A stretch of 13,719 nt of DNA from JAQGHB01 sp036384495. GTDB lineage: Bacteria; Patescibacteriota; Saccharimonadia; Saccharimonadales; UBA4665. Shown here in pieces: positions 1 through 6,847 of this stretch. The stretch is taken from positions 1-13,719 of the forward strand of contig DASVMD010000073.1 of the NCBI GenBank assembly GCA_036384495.1. The letters are read 5' to 3'. Positions within the stretch are counted from its first letter, which is position 1; each line of letters begins with the position of its first letter. Made by a program: the position numbers and the translations under genes. Under the pieces are notes generated by a model. That model worked only from the letters and a program-made list of their open reading frames with translations. It did no database searches and was not told the origin of the DNA.

Positions 1-497
1 CGTATTTTCGTGATGCCGACGACGAGGCCGGCGATTTTATGAAGAAGTGGATGGAATCTACCGACATACTTTTGGGTCGGGTGACCTTTGATCTGTTTGC
101 GGCCTACTGGCCGGAGCATGCCGATATGTGGCCGGGCATCAATGACGTTACTAAGTATGTTGCCAGCACCACGCTGACAGAAAACAAGACGAAGTGGAAT
201 AACTCGGTATTCCTAAAAGACGTTAACGACATTAAAAAGCTTAAAAAATCAGATGGGGGCGACATCAAAGTGCATGGCAGCGGCAATCTCGCCCAAACGT
301 TGTTTAAGCACGACCTGGTCGATGAGCTGATCTTGATGACGTTCCCGATAACGCTAGGCACTGGCAAGCGCTTGTTTGACCAAGGCACCATCCCGGCGGC
401 CTTCACGATGACGGACAGTCTCATTACAAAAAACGGGGTAATTTTTGCCCATTACAAGCGAGCCGGAGAGGTAAAGACTGGTACCGTCGGGGCGTAG
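1..497 (+). CDS. RibD C-terminal / dihydrofolate-reductase-like oxidoreductase, 5' partial
   Basis: The frame is open from the window edge (first full codon at position 3), so the true start lies upstream. The methionine at 39 is internal, because family homology continues in the YFRDADDE stretch before it. The product belongs to the DHFR-fold family related to the C-terminal domain of RibD, a set of NADPH-type reductases of mostly unknown substrate. Visible family marks are ILLGRVTFD (the usual 'LxGRxTYE' block), VHGSGNLAQTL (nucleotide-binding glycine loop) and LVDELILMTFPITLGTGKRLF (the conserved strand-loop near the C-terminus). The tail after the last strand is short and unremarkable. 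It is the first of three paralogs in the window, the others being at 4378 and 7791. The sortase gene follows after 62 bases. The family call is secure; the reaction is not known. Confidence 0.88.
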   Translation, partial: YFRDADDEAGDFMKKWMESTDILLGRVTFDLFAAYWPEHADMWPGINDVTKYVASTTLTENKTKWNNSVFLKDVNDIKKLKKSDGGDIKVHGSGNLAQTLFKHDLVDELILMTFPITLGTGKRLFDQGTIPAAFTMTDSLITKNGVIFAHYKRAGEVKTGTVGA

Positions 498-559
498 CTA
501 ATCTTGGCTTTGCTGCAACTTCTATACCTAGGAGACAAAAGGTCTAGTAGTATAGAGAT

Positions 560-1195
560 ATGCCCAAATTAAGAAAGTTACAGGCACGCCTGGCATGGGT
601 GCTTATAGCCGTAGGTGTTGTGGGCCTGGTAGCAGGCGGAATATTACTCACAAAGGCACCTAAGCCGCCGGCCAATGTGGCTGTGGCAGCAGCGCCATCT
701 TCGGCTAGACCTGCCCAAAAAGAGATCGATACCTACACTGTGGCACCAGATGTGCCTAAATACCTTTCTCTCCCCAGCATCAAGGTGCAAAAAGCGCGTG
801 TTCGCGGCCTGGGGCTTAAGGATGGGCAAATTGCCAGCCCCGCTAACATTTATGACACTGGTTGGTACACTGCTTCGGCCCGGCCCGGGCAAGCAGGAGC
901 AATGTTTATCTTTGGCCATGTCAGCAGCTGGACGGCCAACGGCGTCTTCCACGACTTAAAAAAACTTAAGCCCGGCGACCAGATAGCAGTAACCAGGGGA
1001 GACGATAAAGTTTTTATCTATCAAGTTGTGAGCAGCAAGGTGTACTCGGCGGACGATGTGGATATGAATGAAGTACTCTCGCCAGTTAACGCGGCCAAAC
1101 CTGGGCTGAATCTCATGACCTGCAGCGGCAGTGTCATTAAAGGTACCAACAATTTCAGCGAACGGTTGGTGGTGTTTACTAGCCTAGCTAGCTAA
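560..1195 (+). CDS. Sortase (membrane-anchored cysteine transpeptidase)
   Basis: This 211-residue protein has one N-terminal membrane segment (about residues 11-31), a Pro/Ala-rich linker (to about 60) and a sortase beta-barrel. The catalytic triad can be placed: His120 in FIFGHVSS, Cys188 in LMTCSG and Arg202 in SERLVV. The order and spacing match the sortase family, and the length is normal for a complete enzyme. Sortases cut LPXTG-like signals at the Thr-Gly bond and join the substrate to the cell envelope outside the membrane. The stop overlaps the stop of the convergent propeller gene by 8 bases. That neighbour and the next gene both end in PDTG sorting signals, so they are the likely substrates. 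No SD lies close to the ATG (a GGAG at 531-534 is about 25 bases away). A weak -10-like TAGTAT ends 6 bases before the start, so this mRNA may also be leaderless. I cannot assign the sortase class. Confidence 0.93.
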   Translation: MPKLRKLQARLAWVLIAVGVVGLVAGGILLTKAPKPPANVAVAAAPSSARPAQKEIDTYTVAPDVPKYLSLPSIKVQKARVRGLGLKDGQIASPANIYDTGWYTASARPGQAGAMFIFGHVSSWTANGVFHDLKKLKPGDQIAVTRGDDKVFIYQVVSSKVYSADDVDMNEVLSPVNAAKPGLNLMTCSGSVIKGTNNFSERLVVFTSLAS

Positions 1196-2735
1196 CGCGC
1201 CGCCTGGCAAGTACGACCCCGCCAACAAACAACATGCTACTCGTGACAACCAAACCAGTCAGGCCAAACCTACTTTGTGGCTGCCCAAAGCCCGTGTCAG
1301 GACTTATGGACTGAGCCAGTCCAACCGGGTCAGTCACGGAACCGAAGGCCAAATTAGCATCTAGGCTGCCGTTATCGGCAAGGCTGTAGGTTACCTGCAA
1401 TGCGTGTTGCCCGCCGTAGGTTGTCTCAGTAATGACCGCGTCAGGTATAGTGACGTACTGCTGGGTTGTGGTATTAAAATCTCTGGCCACTACTTGCGAA
1501 GGCTTTAAATCGGTAACAAACGTAAGGCTTACCTGGTCACTCGTATTGCCGGTGTCGTAACCGATGCTCACCAAGCCTAGAGGATAGCTGTAGCCGCTGT
1601 CTTGTTTGGCCAAACTGGCCTCGGTGGTGACACTAGTTGTAGTTATGTTTGTGCCGAGCGGGGTTGTGATGCCGACAGCCTTGGAAGTAACAGGATTAGT
1701 GACAGTGGCTGTGGTGGTGGGCGTAAGCGCCGGATCATTGGCCGTATAAATATCGCCGCTCCCCTCTAATAACACTAAGTGTTGGCCAGTACTCGACGAA
1801 GCAACGCTGCCCCACGACAAACCATGCAGAGCCGTGCCGACAGTGTCATTTGCCCAGGTTGCGCCATAATCGCTTGAAGTGTAAATATCGGCTCCGTAAT
1901 CAAGGGCGGTTTGATACTTGCCGTCAAATGATGAAGCCATAGAATACCAGTAGTGCGTATCGCTTACTTTTTGTGTCCAGGTTGCGCCATAATCGGCGGA
2001 AACATATAGATTGCCCCCACAGCCCGCTAAGGTTTGATACTGTCCGGTCCCAGACATGGTAGCCGTGCACCAGCCGCCGTTGGGCAGTGATGGCAGGGTC
2101 GTCCAGGTTGCCCCATAATCGCTTGATACAGCGGCGTACCCGTCATATGGGTCAGCCACCAGATACTTTCCGGTAGCCGAGCTAGCCACGCCGTACCACT
2201 CTTTGGAGCCTGACGATGTGGCATCTGTCCAGGTTGCACCATAGTTACTCGACACGTAAATATGGCCGCCATTCACGGTCGCGCTAAGATATTGCCCACT
2301 AGCCGATGAAGTAAATGGTCCCCAGTTCTTGCCGTTAAGGCTCGTGCCAGTCGTGGTGTTCGTCCAGCTGGCACCATAATCGTTTGATGTATAAATATCG
2401 CCGCCAGACTGGCCCACGACGAGGCGCTTGCCACTATAGGACGAAGCAATACCCGACCACGTCGCACCGGCAGGCAGGCCGGTTGTGGCTTTTGTCCAGC
2501 TGGCGCCGTAGTCAGTTGATGTGTATATGTCACCTCCCCACTGATCGGCTGCCAGATACTGTCCGGTGTACGAAGAAGCAACCATGTTCCAGCCCATACC
2601 ACTCAGGCTCGTGCCGGCGGTTTTATTGGTAAACGTGTAGCCGGTAGCTGCCAATGCCGGCACGCTCAGTGTTAGCGGCAACAGCAAAGCTATCACCCCT
2701 ATAACTATAGTTGTTACAAAGTTTGTCCGCTTCAT
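1188..2735 (-). CDS. Secreted seven-bladed BNR-like propeller protein with choice-of-anchor U-like domain and PDTG sorting signal
   Basis: This 515-residue surface protein starts with a signal peptide (MKRTNF, hydrophobic core to about 25, VPALA cleavage region near 29). Residues about 31-335 hold seven units of the form ASSxxGxYL...GGDIYTSxDYGAxW, which is the Asp-box/BNR pattern of beta-propellers; the seventh box is degenerate. Residues about 350-475 resemble the choice-of-anchor U module (VTYSLADNGSLD then VTDPVGLA). The end is a sortase-type signal: SPDTGFGQP (478-486), a membrane segment (about 491-510), then RRR. I start at the ATG at 2735 because AAAGAGAGA lies just upstream and a signal peptide follows. 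An upstream in-frame ATG at 2822 would overlap the preceding gene. It is the second gene of an operon, 22 bases after its paralog. The natural ligand is unknown; the Asp boxes do not by themselves imply sialidase activity. Confidence 0.88.
   Translation of the reverse strand: MKRTNFVTTIVIGVIALLLPLTLSVPALAATGYTFTNKTAGTSLSGMGWNMVASSYTGQYLAADQWGGDIYTSTDYGASWTKATTGLPAGATWSGIASSYSGKRLVVGQSGGDIYTSNDYGASWTNTTTGTSLNGKNWGPFTSSASGQYLSATVNGGHIYVSSNYGATWTDATSSGSKEWYGVASSATGKYLVADPYDGYAAVSSDYGATWTTLPSLPNGGWCTATMSGTGQYQTLAGCGGNLYVSADYGATWTQKVSDTHYWYSMASSFDGKYQTALDYGADIYTSSDYGATWANDTVGTALHGLSWGSVASSSTGQHLVLLEGSGDIYTANDPALTPTTTATVTNPVTSKAVGITTPLGTNITTTSVTTEASLAKQDSGYSYPLGLVSIGYDTGNTSDQVSLTFVTDLKPSQVVARDFNTTTQQYVTIPDAVITETTYGGQHALQVTYSLADNGSLDANLAFGSVTDPVGLAQSISPDTGFGQPQSRFGLTGLVVTSSMLFVGGVVLARRRVS
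1731..2645 (-). repeat. Seven tandem propeller-blade repeats in the 1188-2735 gene
   Basis: Seven units of roughly 40-50 codons each carry an ASS/TSS-type strand, a GQY/GKY turn and a GxIYxS strand. Six of them end in an S-x-D/N-Y-G-A-x-W box. The boxes read STDYGASW, SNDYGASW, SSNYGATW, SSDYGATW, SADYGATW and SSDYGATW; the last unit ends TANDPAL. Seven units fit a closed seven-bladed propeller. Confidence 0.8.
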
Positions 2736-2742
2736 TGTATAG

Positions 2743-2751
2743 TCTCTCTTT
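2743..2751 (-). promoter_or_regulatory. Shine-Dalgarno deciding the 2735 start
   Basis: On the - strand AAAGAGAGA sits 7 bases before the ATG at 2735. It lies in the 22-base gap behind the upstream paralog's stop, which supports co-transcription with separate translation initiation. It also rules against the longer start at 2822. Confidence 0.7.
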
Positions 2752-2757
2752 AAATCG

Positions 2758-4239
2758 TTATTTAGTCCACTTATGCTTAAGTATATCAATGGCGTTTGGG
2801 AATGCAATAATTTGCCAGGCAAGCAGGCCCAGCCCTAGCCCTAGCAAAGATACGGAAGCGGACAAAACAAGCATTCCGCGACCATGCCCAGGCTGCCCAA
2901 AGCCCGTATCTGGCCCGGCGATTACGTTGAACGTTAGTGTGCCCTGGGTGCATACGGTGTCATCCAGTGGTGCGCACAGCTGGTAGGTCAGCGAGTCTGT
3001 TCCCAGGAAGTTCTTGTTGGGAGTGTAGGTTATGTCGCCCGGCGGATCGACTGCCGTACCGTGCGACGGCCCAGAAACTATAGCCAACGTACTACTATCG
3101 TAGCCACTAGCGCCATCAAGCACGTTCACGGTGACTGCCTTGCCGGCGCTAACCGTCGTCGTTCTGTTTTGATTGGTTATGACTGGTGCGGGTGGTCTAA
3201 GGCTTGGATCATCGGCAGCGTAGATACCTTGGCCGCTAGCCGCCCCTACTATGCGCTCGCCGGATGCCGACATGGCTATAGACATCCAATAGGTGGTTTC
3301 AAGGGCCGTGCCACTCGTGATATTGGTCCATGTCGCGCCGTAGTCGCGCGATACATATACGGGCGTAGGGTCGGTGCCGCTACTATCATTAGCCATGGCG
3401 ACAACATACTGACCTGTTGCGGACGAAGACAACCCGGCCCAATACTGGTTGCTGGCCGGCGTGGTGTCGGTAACATCTGCCCAGTTGGCCCCAAAATCAC
3501 TAGACTTGTACAGGTCGCCTTGGAAATCTCCGGCGACCACATGCTTGCCGTCCGCCGAGGTAGTTATGACATTCCAGCCACTGGTGACTATCGACGGCTT
3601 GTCCGCCAGCTTAGTCCAGTTGCTACCGTAGTCGTCCGAACCGTATATGGCTATGCCGTCCTCAATCACATACACATACTTGCCGCTCACGGACGTAGCC
3701 AAGTTGTTCCACGGCAGCCCGCTTAGGCCACCAGTAGATTTCTTGGTCCAGTGAGCCCCGTAGTCGTTCGACATGTATATGTCGTTATAGTTGGTGGCGA
3801 CTACATATTGCCCGGAAGACGAGGTTGCCGATTGCAGCCAGTTACTGCCGCTCGGTGCCGTACCGGTTGTAACGTTGGTCCAGGTTGCGCCGTAGTCACT
3901 CGAGTGCCAAATGTCGCCGTTAGGTACGAGCGCTGTTTGGTAGCGGCCGCTGGCTGACATGCTTATGCTGTGCCACAGTTGGCCGCTTGCCGCGGTGCCG
4001 TCAGTCGCGTCCGTCCAATTGTCGCCGTAATCGTGTGAGGTGTATATTTCGCCGTCAGTGCTGACTGAGGACACATATTTACCGCTGGCTGACGAAGCAA
4101 TACCTACAAACGTCTGGTTTATCGGGCCTGCGTCTAGCTTCTGAGTCCAGGTATAGCCGCTGGCGGCCAAGACGGGTACGGCAAAAAGTACCGGCAGCAC
4201 AACCGCTACTGCTCCCAACCAGAATCGTTTACGTTTCAT
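2758..4239 (-). CDS. Secreted seven-bladed BNR-like propeller protein with cadherin-like/Big_9-type domain and PDTG sorting signal
   Basis: This 493-residue protein is a paralog of the gene downstream. It has a signal peptide (MKRKRF, core to about 20, VPVLAA) and seven blade units over about residues 28-344. Its boxes are SHDYGDNW, SSDYGATW, SNDYGAHW, SDDYGSNW, SSDFGANW, SRDYGATW and a degenerate AADDPSL. The stalk differs from the paralog: residues about 351-440 look like the Big_9/cadherin-like module (VSAGKAVTVNVLDGASG, GPSHGTA, ITYTPNKNFLGTDSLTYQL), with two Cys (422, 430) that could pair. It ends in PDTGFGQP (443-450), a membrane segment (about 455-480) and a 13-residue tail. A GTG four codons upstream (4251) is possible. 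I prefer the ATG at 4239 because it aligns with the paralog's MKR start, although neither has a good SD. It is the first gene of the two-gene operon. Its role is inferred as surface binding or adhesion. Confidence 0.87.
   Translation of the reverse strand: MKRKRFWLGAVAVVLPVLFAVPVLAASGYTWTQKLDAGPINQTFVGIASSASGKYVSSVSTDGEIYTSHDYGDNWTDATDGTAASGQLWHSISMSASGRYQTALVPNGDIWHSSDYGATWTNVTTGTAPSGSNWLQSATSSSGQYVVATNYNDIYMSNDYGAHWTKKSTGGLSGLPWNNLATSVSGKYVYVIEDGIAIYGSDDYGSNWTKLADKPSIVTSGWNVITTSADGKHVVAGDFQGDLYKSSDFGANWADVTDTTPASNQYWAGLSSSATGQYVVAMANDSSGTDPTPVYVSRDYGATWTNITSGTALETTYWMSIAMSASGERIVGAASGQGIYAADDPSLRPPAPVITNQNRTTTVSAGKAVTVNVLDGASGYDSSTLAIVSGPSHGTAVDPPGDITYTPNKNFLGTDSLTYQLCAPLDDTVCTQGTLTFNVIAGPDTGFGQPGHGRGMLVLSASVSLLGLGLGLLAWQIIAFPNAIDILKHKWTK
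3208..4158 (-). repeat. Seven tandem propeller-blade repeats in the 2758-4239 gene
   Basis: Seven units have the same design as in the neighbouring gene (ASSASGKYV...GEIYTS then an Asp box ending in W). Unit six carries an extra loop (AMANDSSGTDPTPVYVS). The two genes keep the blade count but differ widely in blade sequence, so the duplication is not recent. Confidence 0.78.
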
Positions 4240-4282
4240 TTTATATCGCACGTGTTTGTCTTCGATGTTAATGATTATGCTA

Positions 4283-4291
4283 ATTTTACCA
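4283..4291 (-). promoter_or_regulatory. Candidate extended -10 promoter for the propeller operon
   Basis: Reading the - strand, TGG is followed by TAAAAT (4288-4283), giving a leader of about 35 bases to the ATG at 4239. A second option is CATAAT at 4279-4274. No convincing -35 is seen. It faces away from the + strand promoter at 4363 across a 138-base divergent spacer. Confidence 0.4.
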
Positions 4292-4362
4292 TAAGCGAAA
4301 ATAATTGATAGCTCTGCTCAGGGAATGGTCGTGCGACTGCGCCTTCAGCACACCTGCTCATT

Positions 4363-4371
4363 TGCTATAAT
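4363..4371 (+). promoter_or_regulatory. Extended -10 promoter, leaderless start at 4378
   Basis: TGC followed by perfect TATAAT (4366-4371) ends 6 bases before the ATG at 4378. Transcription normally starts about 7 bases after the -10, so the start codon would be at or next to the mRNA 5' end. There is no room for an SD. Confidence 0.75.
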
Positions 4372-4377
4372 TCATCC

Positions 4378-4977
4378 ATGAGCAAAGTAACCTGCGGCGT
4401 AGCAATGTCCCTCGACGGCTTTGTGGCCGGCAATCACATGAGCCTAAAAGAACCCTTTGGCGATGCGCCGCCACAGCTATTCCACGGTTGGCAGTTTGAC
4501 GAGCCAGAAAAGCACAAAGCCGAGCGCGATGCGCTGACCAGTGCCGGCGCGTTTATCATGGGCAGGAATATGTTCGGGCCGCCTGAAATGCGGTCGGATC
4601 CGAACTGGAAGGGCTGGTGGGGAGACAATCCGCCGTATCATGCTCCCGTATTTGTGTTATCGCACACCGAGCACGACCCAATCACTATGGAGGGCGGCAC
4701 GACATTCACTTTTATAACGGATGGCATCGAGTCGGCCTTACAGCAGGCAAAAGCAGCCGCGGGCGGTAAGGACGTCGCCATAGCAGGCGGCGCAAACACC
4801 ATTAACCAATATCTTAAAGCCGGCTTGATCGATGAATTGTGGTTGCATATCACGCCGGTAACCATCGGCAGCGGCCAGCGACTCTTCAACGATACCCCCG
4901 GCATCAAGCTTAAACCTCTGGAAGTACGAACCACTGACTTGGTCACGCATATCAAATACGCGATCTTGCACGACTAA
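4378..4977 (+). CDS. RibD C-terminal / dihydrofolate-reductase-like oxidoreductase
   Basis: A complete 199-residue member of the RibD-C/DHFR-like family. The first strand VTCGVAMSLDGFVAG (residues 4-18) is the family hallmark. It is followed by the AFIMGRNMFG block, the glycine loop VAIAGGANTINQYL, and LIDELWLHITPVTIGSGQRLF before the last strands. The insertion with a Trp-rich stretch (WKGWWGDNPPYH) is common in the longer branch of this family. These proteins are predicted cytoplasmic NADPH-dependent reductases of unknown substrate, and are probably not riboflavin enzymes when the deaminase domain is absent, as here. It stands alone behind its own leaderless-type promoter. Two paralogs lie within 8 kb. 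The family is near certain; the function is open. Confidence 0.93.
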   Translation: MSKVTCGVAMSLDGFVAGNHMSLKEPFGDAPPQLFHGWQFDEPEKHKAERDALTSAGAFIMGRNMFGPPEMRSDPNWKGWWGDNPPYHAPVFVLSHTEHDPITMEGGTTFTFITDGIESALQQAKAAAGGKDVAIAGGANTINQYLKAGLIDELWLHITPVTIGSGQRLFNDTPGIKLKPLEVRTTDLVTHIKYAILHD

Positions 4978-5025
4978 CGCATTGGCGTATACGCAAAAAG
5001 CAGCAAGTATATCTGGCCCCTCATC

Positions 5026-5034
5026 TGTTATGAT
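5026..5034 (+). promoter_or_regulatory. Extended -10 promoter, leaderless start at 5041
   Basis: TGT followed by TATGAT (5029-5034) ends 6 bases before the ATG at 5041, the same spacing as at 4378 and 5699. No SD is present between the -10 and the start. Confidence 0.68.
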
Positions 5035-5040
5035 GGTGGC

Positions 5041-5568
5041 ATGAAAGCAGTCTTTCTCGACCGTGACGGTACTATAAACATCGGTACGCCAACGTATGAG
5101 CGTGTTGATTCGCTTGATAAGGTACAGTTACTACCGAACACAATCGAAGCGCTGAGGCTATTAGCTGGTCTTGATTTTGGTGTCTTCTTCGTAACGAATC
5201 AAGCAGGCTTGGCAGAGGGCCTTATTACGCGTGAGCAGTTCAATGAGATCAATAACAAAGTTCTAGAACTAATCGAGCCAAGCGGCATCAAAATACTCAA
5301 TACCTACACCTGCCCGCACAGCGAAAATGATAACTGTGAATGCCGTAAACCTAGGCCAAAACTCCTGCTCGATGCGGCCCATAAATACGATATTGACTTA
5401 GACAAATCCTGGATGATTGGCGATCGTCCCTCCGATGTAATGACGGGCATTAATGCCGGCACAAAGGCGATCCTGGTAAAAACTGGTGTCCCGACCGTAG
5501 AAGCAGAGCAAGCTACATATACTGCGCCAACGCTTCTTGAAGCTGTGCAGTATATACAAACACAGTGA
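5041..5568 (+). CDS. HAD-IIIA phosphatase, GmhB / histidinol-phosphatase type with zinc loop
   Basis: This 175-residue HAD phosphatase is complete. Motif I is FLDRDGT, with nucleophile Asp7 and acid/base Asp9. Motif II is FFVTNQAG (Thr52-Asn53). Lys103 lies in CRKPRP (motif III region), and motif IV is MIGDRPSD (Asp128, Asp132). The four zinc ligands typical of GmhB-like enzymes are all present: Cys91, His93, Cys99 and Cys101. Known relatives dephosphorylate D-glycero-D-manno-heptose 1,7-bisphosphate or histidinol phosphate. No heptose or histidine gene is nearby, so the substrate cannot be fixed from context. The protein is soluble. The start at the ATG fits, since motif I normally begins within the first ten residues. 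It is transcribed alone from its own promoter, with 130 bases before the next gene. Confidence 0.92.
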   Translation: MKAVFLDRDGTINIGTPTYERVDSLDKVQLLPNTIEALRLLAGLDFGVFFVTNQAGLAEGLITREQFNEINNKVLELIEPSGIKILNTYTCPHSENDNCECRKPRPKLLLDAAHKYDIDLDKSWMIGDRPSDVMTGINAGTKAILVKTGVPTVEAEQATYTAPTLLEAVQYIQTQ

Positions 5569-5683
5569 TCGAATAGCTGTCCGAAATGCCAGATCCGGCT
5601 ACAGAAAACGTCTTCCCGGAAAAGCGCAGTGGGCAATCTTTCTAAAGAAAGCTAACATTCTTGCAATTAGTTCGTTTGGTGTT

Positions 5684-5692
5684 TGCTATGAT
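5684..5692 (+). promoter_or_regulatory. Extended -10 promoter, leaderless start at 5699
   Basis: TGC followed by TATGAT (5687-5692) ends 6 bases before the ATG at 5699. An in-frame TAA at 5693-5695 prevents any earlier start, so the start codon and the promoter position support each other. An SD-like site is absent. Confidence 0.78.
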
Positions 5693-5698
5693 TAAACT

Positions 5699-6175
5699 AT
5701 GTTTCCAAGCAATGCACCCGCAAACTATATTTGCCCGATCTGTTTGGGGGTTCAAAAGGTAGAAAGCGAAAAGACACTCATGAAACCGACGGACATTGTC
5801 TATAGTGATGACGTGGTAACTGTTTTTGTGAATTCTTTCTTTATGGGTAAAAATGCAGGACACGTTATCGTGGTATCTAATACTCACTATGAGAATATCT
5901 ATGACTTGCCAAGTGAGGTGGGGCAACACGTCTTTGTCGTCGCGCAAGAAATGGCCCAGGTAATCAAGAAAGCCTATAAAGCCGACGGTATTACAATCAA
6001 GCAAAACAATGAGCCAGCAGGAGACCAGCATGCCTTTCATTATCACCTCCACGTATTTCCGCGATATGAAAATGATGGATTTAACGAGATATTGCCCGCG
6101 CAAAAACGACTCGCCGAACCAGAGGAGCGGGCTAGGTATGCCGATCGGCTTAGAACTGAATTGGCGGAACTATGA
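5699..6175 (+). CDS. HIT family nucleotide hydrolase/transferase
   Basis: This 158-residue protein carries the histidine triad His114-Tyr-His116-Leu-His118-Val-Phe, with the extra upstream His111. Asn103 and the AGDQHAF run before it are the usual nucleotide-contact region. The N-terminal CPIC pair (Cys12, Cys15), perhaps with His63, suggests the zinc-binding branch of HIT proteins. The MGKNAGHVIVVSNTHYENIYDL region is the standard linker from the first strand to the helix. HIT proteins split nucleotide-phosphate bonds such as AMP-lysine, Ap4A or similar adducts, in the cytoplasm. The gene overlaps the next one by ATGA, so the two are translationally coupled. The family call is secure; the substrate is unknown. 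Confidence 0.94.
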   Translation: MFPSNAPANYICPICLGVQKVESEKTLMKPTDIVYSDDVVTVFVNSFFMGKNAGHVIVVSNTHYENIYDLPSEVGQHVFVVAQEMAQVIKKAYKADGITIKQNNEPAGDQHAFHYHLHVFPRYENDGFNEILPAQKRLAEPEERARYADRLRTELAEL

Positions 6176-6801
6176 GAGTTCTAATTTTTGGCGACAGTAT
6201 TACACAAGGTTTCTGGGATATTGATGGCGGCTGGGTTAGTCGAATACGAAAATACTACGACCAAAAGGCCGTAGACACTGACGACTACGACCAGCCTACA
6301 ATCTTCAATCTCGGAGTTTCTGGCGATAGCAGTGATAATGTTTTGGCTCGTTTTGAGAATGAAACAAAAGTTCGTGCCACGGAAGAACTAGCTTTTGTTA
6401 TTTCTATTGGCGTAAATGATGCCCGCACAAAAGCCGGTACGCCCTATTCCGACACCGAGCGCTACAAACAAAATCTTGGTGAGATAGTAAAGCTGGCAAA
6501 ACAGTATTCAAGCAAGATGTTGTTTGTTGGCTTAACGCCCTGTGTTGAGGAGCGCTCTAATCCTGTGTCGTGGGGAGACACGGGCTACACGAACGGGCGT
6601 ATCAAAGAGTTTAATGACGCCTTAGAGCAGTTCTGCGAAGAAAATCATGTGCCATTTGTAGAGGTCTTTGAGCCATTTTCAAAGGCAGAAGCCGAAGCAG
6701 AGCTCCTGCCTGATAGCCTTCACCCCAATGATAAAGGGCATCAACTGCTAGCAGATCTTGCCATGCCAAAACTCCAAGAATTACTTGCGATTGCCAAATA
6801 A
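6172..6801 (+). CDS. SGNH/GDSL-type hydrolase (lipase/esterase-like)
   Basis: This 209-residue SGNH hydrolase has all four blocks: block I IFGDSIT (nucleophile Ser9), block II NLGVSGDS (Gly51 oxyanion), block III SIGVNDAR (Asn82) and block V DSLHPNDKGH (Asp181, His184). There is no signal peptide or membrane segment, so it should be cytoplasmic. It resembles the acyl-CoA thioesterase/lysophospholipase-like GDSL group, but the substrate is not evident. Translation begins inside the stop region of the HIT gene (ATGA overlap), which makes a two-gene unit driven from the promoter at 5684. Its pairing with a HIT protein may mean a shared acyl- or nucleotide-adduct pathway; that is inference only. 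Confidence 0.93.
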   Translation: MRVLIFGDSITQGFWDIDGGWVSRIRKYYDQKAVDTDDYDQPTIFNLGVSGDSSDNVLARFENETKVRATEELAFVISIGVNDARTKAGTPYSDTERYKQNLGEIVKLAKQYSSKMLFVGLTPCVEERSNPVSWGDTGYTNGRIKEFNDALEQFCEENHVPFVEVFEPFSKAEAEAELLPDSLHPNDKGHQLLADLAMPKLQELLAIAK

Positions 6802-6806
6802 CCTCC

Positions 6807-6837
6807 TATAATTATTCTCAACAACATTTCAGGAAAG
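6807..6837 (+). promoter_or_regulatory. -10 box plus Shine-Dalgarno for the 6848 gene
   Basis: TATAAT at 6807-6812 predicts a transcript starting near 6819. AGGAAAG at 6831-6837 then lies 10 bases before the ATG at 6848. It abuts the in-frame GTG at 6839 too closely to serve it, which argues for the ATG. This is an ordinary leadered start, unlike the neighbouring genes. Confidence 0.65.
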
Positions 6838-6847
6838 AGTGCATGAC

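Noticed and set aside
3061..3726. Long + strand open frame of 221 codons inside the propeller gene
   Set aside because: It is a shadow of the repeat-rich - strand gene. Its translation has no protein-like domain pattern and no start signal.
1188..4239. Asp-box repeats as evidence of sialidase activity
   Set aside because: Asp boxes are structural turns shared by many propellers. The sialidase catalytic Arg triad and RIP/FRIP motif are not seen in either protein.
4985..4994. Perfect 10-base palindrome GCGTATACGC between the second RibD-like gene and the HAD gene
   Set aside because: It is a short single palindrome with no T-run after it on the + strand, 34 bases ahead of the -10 box. It is not convincing as a terminator or operator without a second copy.
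5638..5651. CTTTC-TAAA-GAAAG hairpin upstream of the HIT gene
   Set aside because: A five-pair AT-rich stem, not followed by a T-run and not near the -10 box; a chance inverted repeat is enough to explain it.
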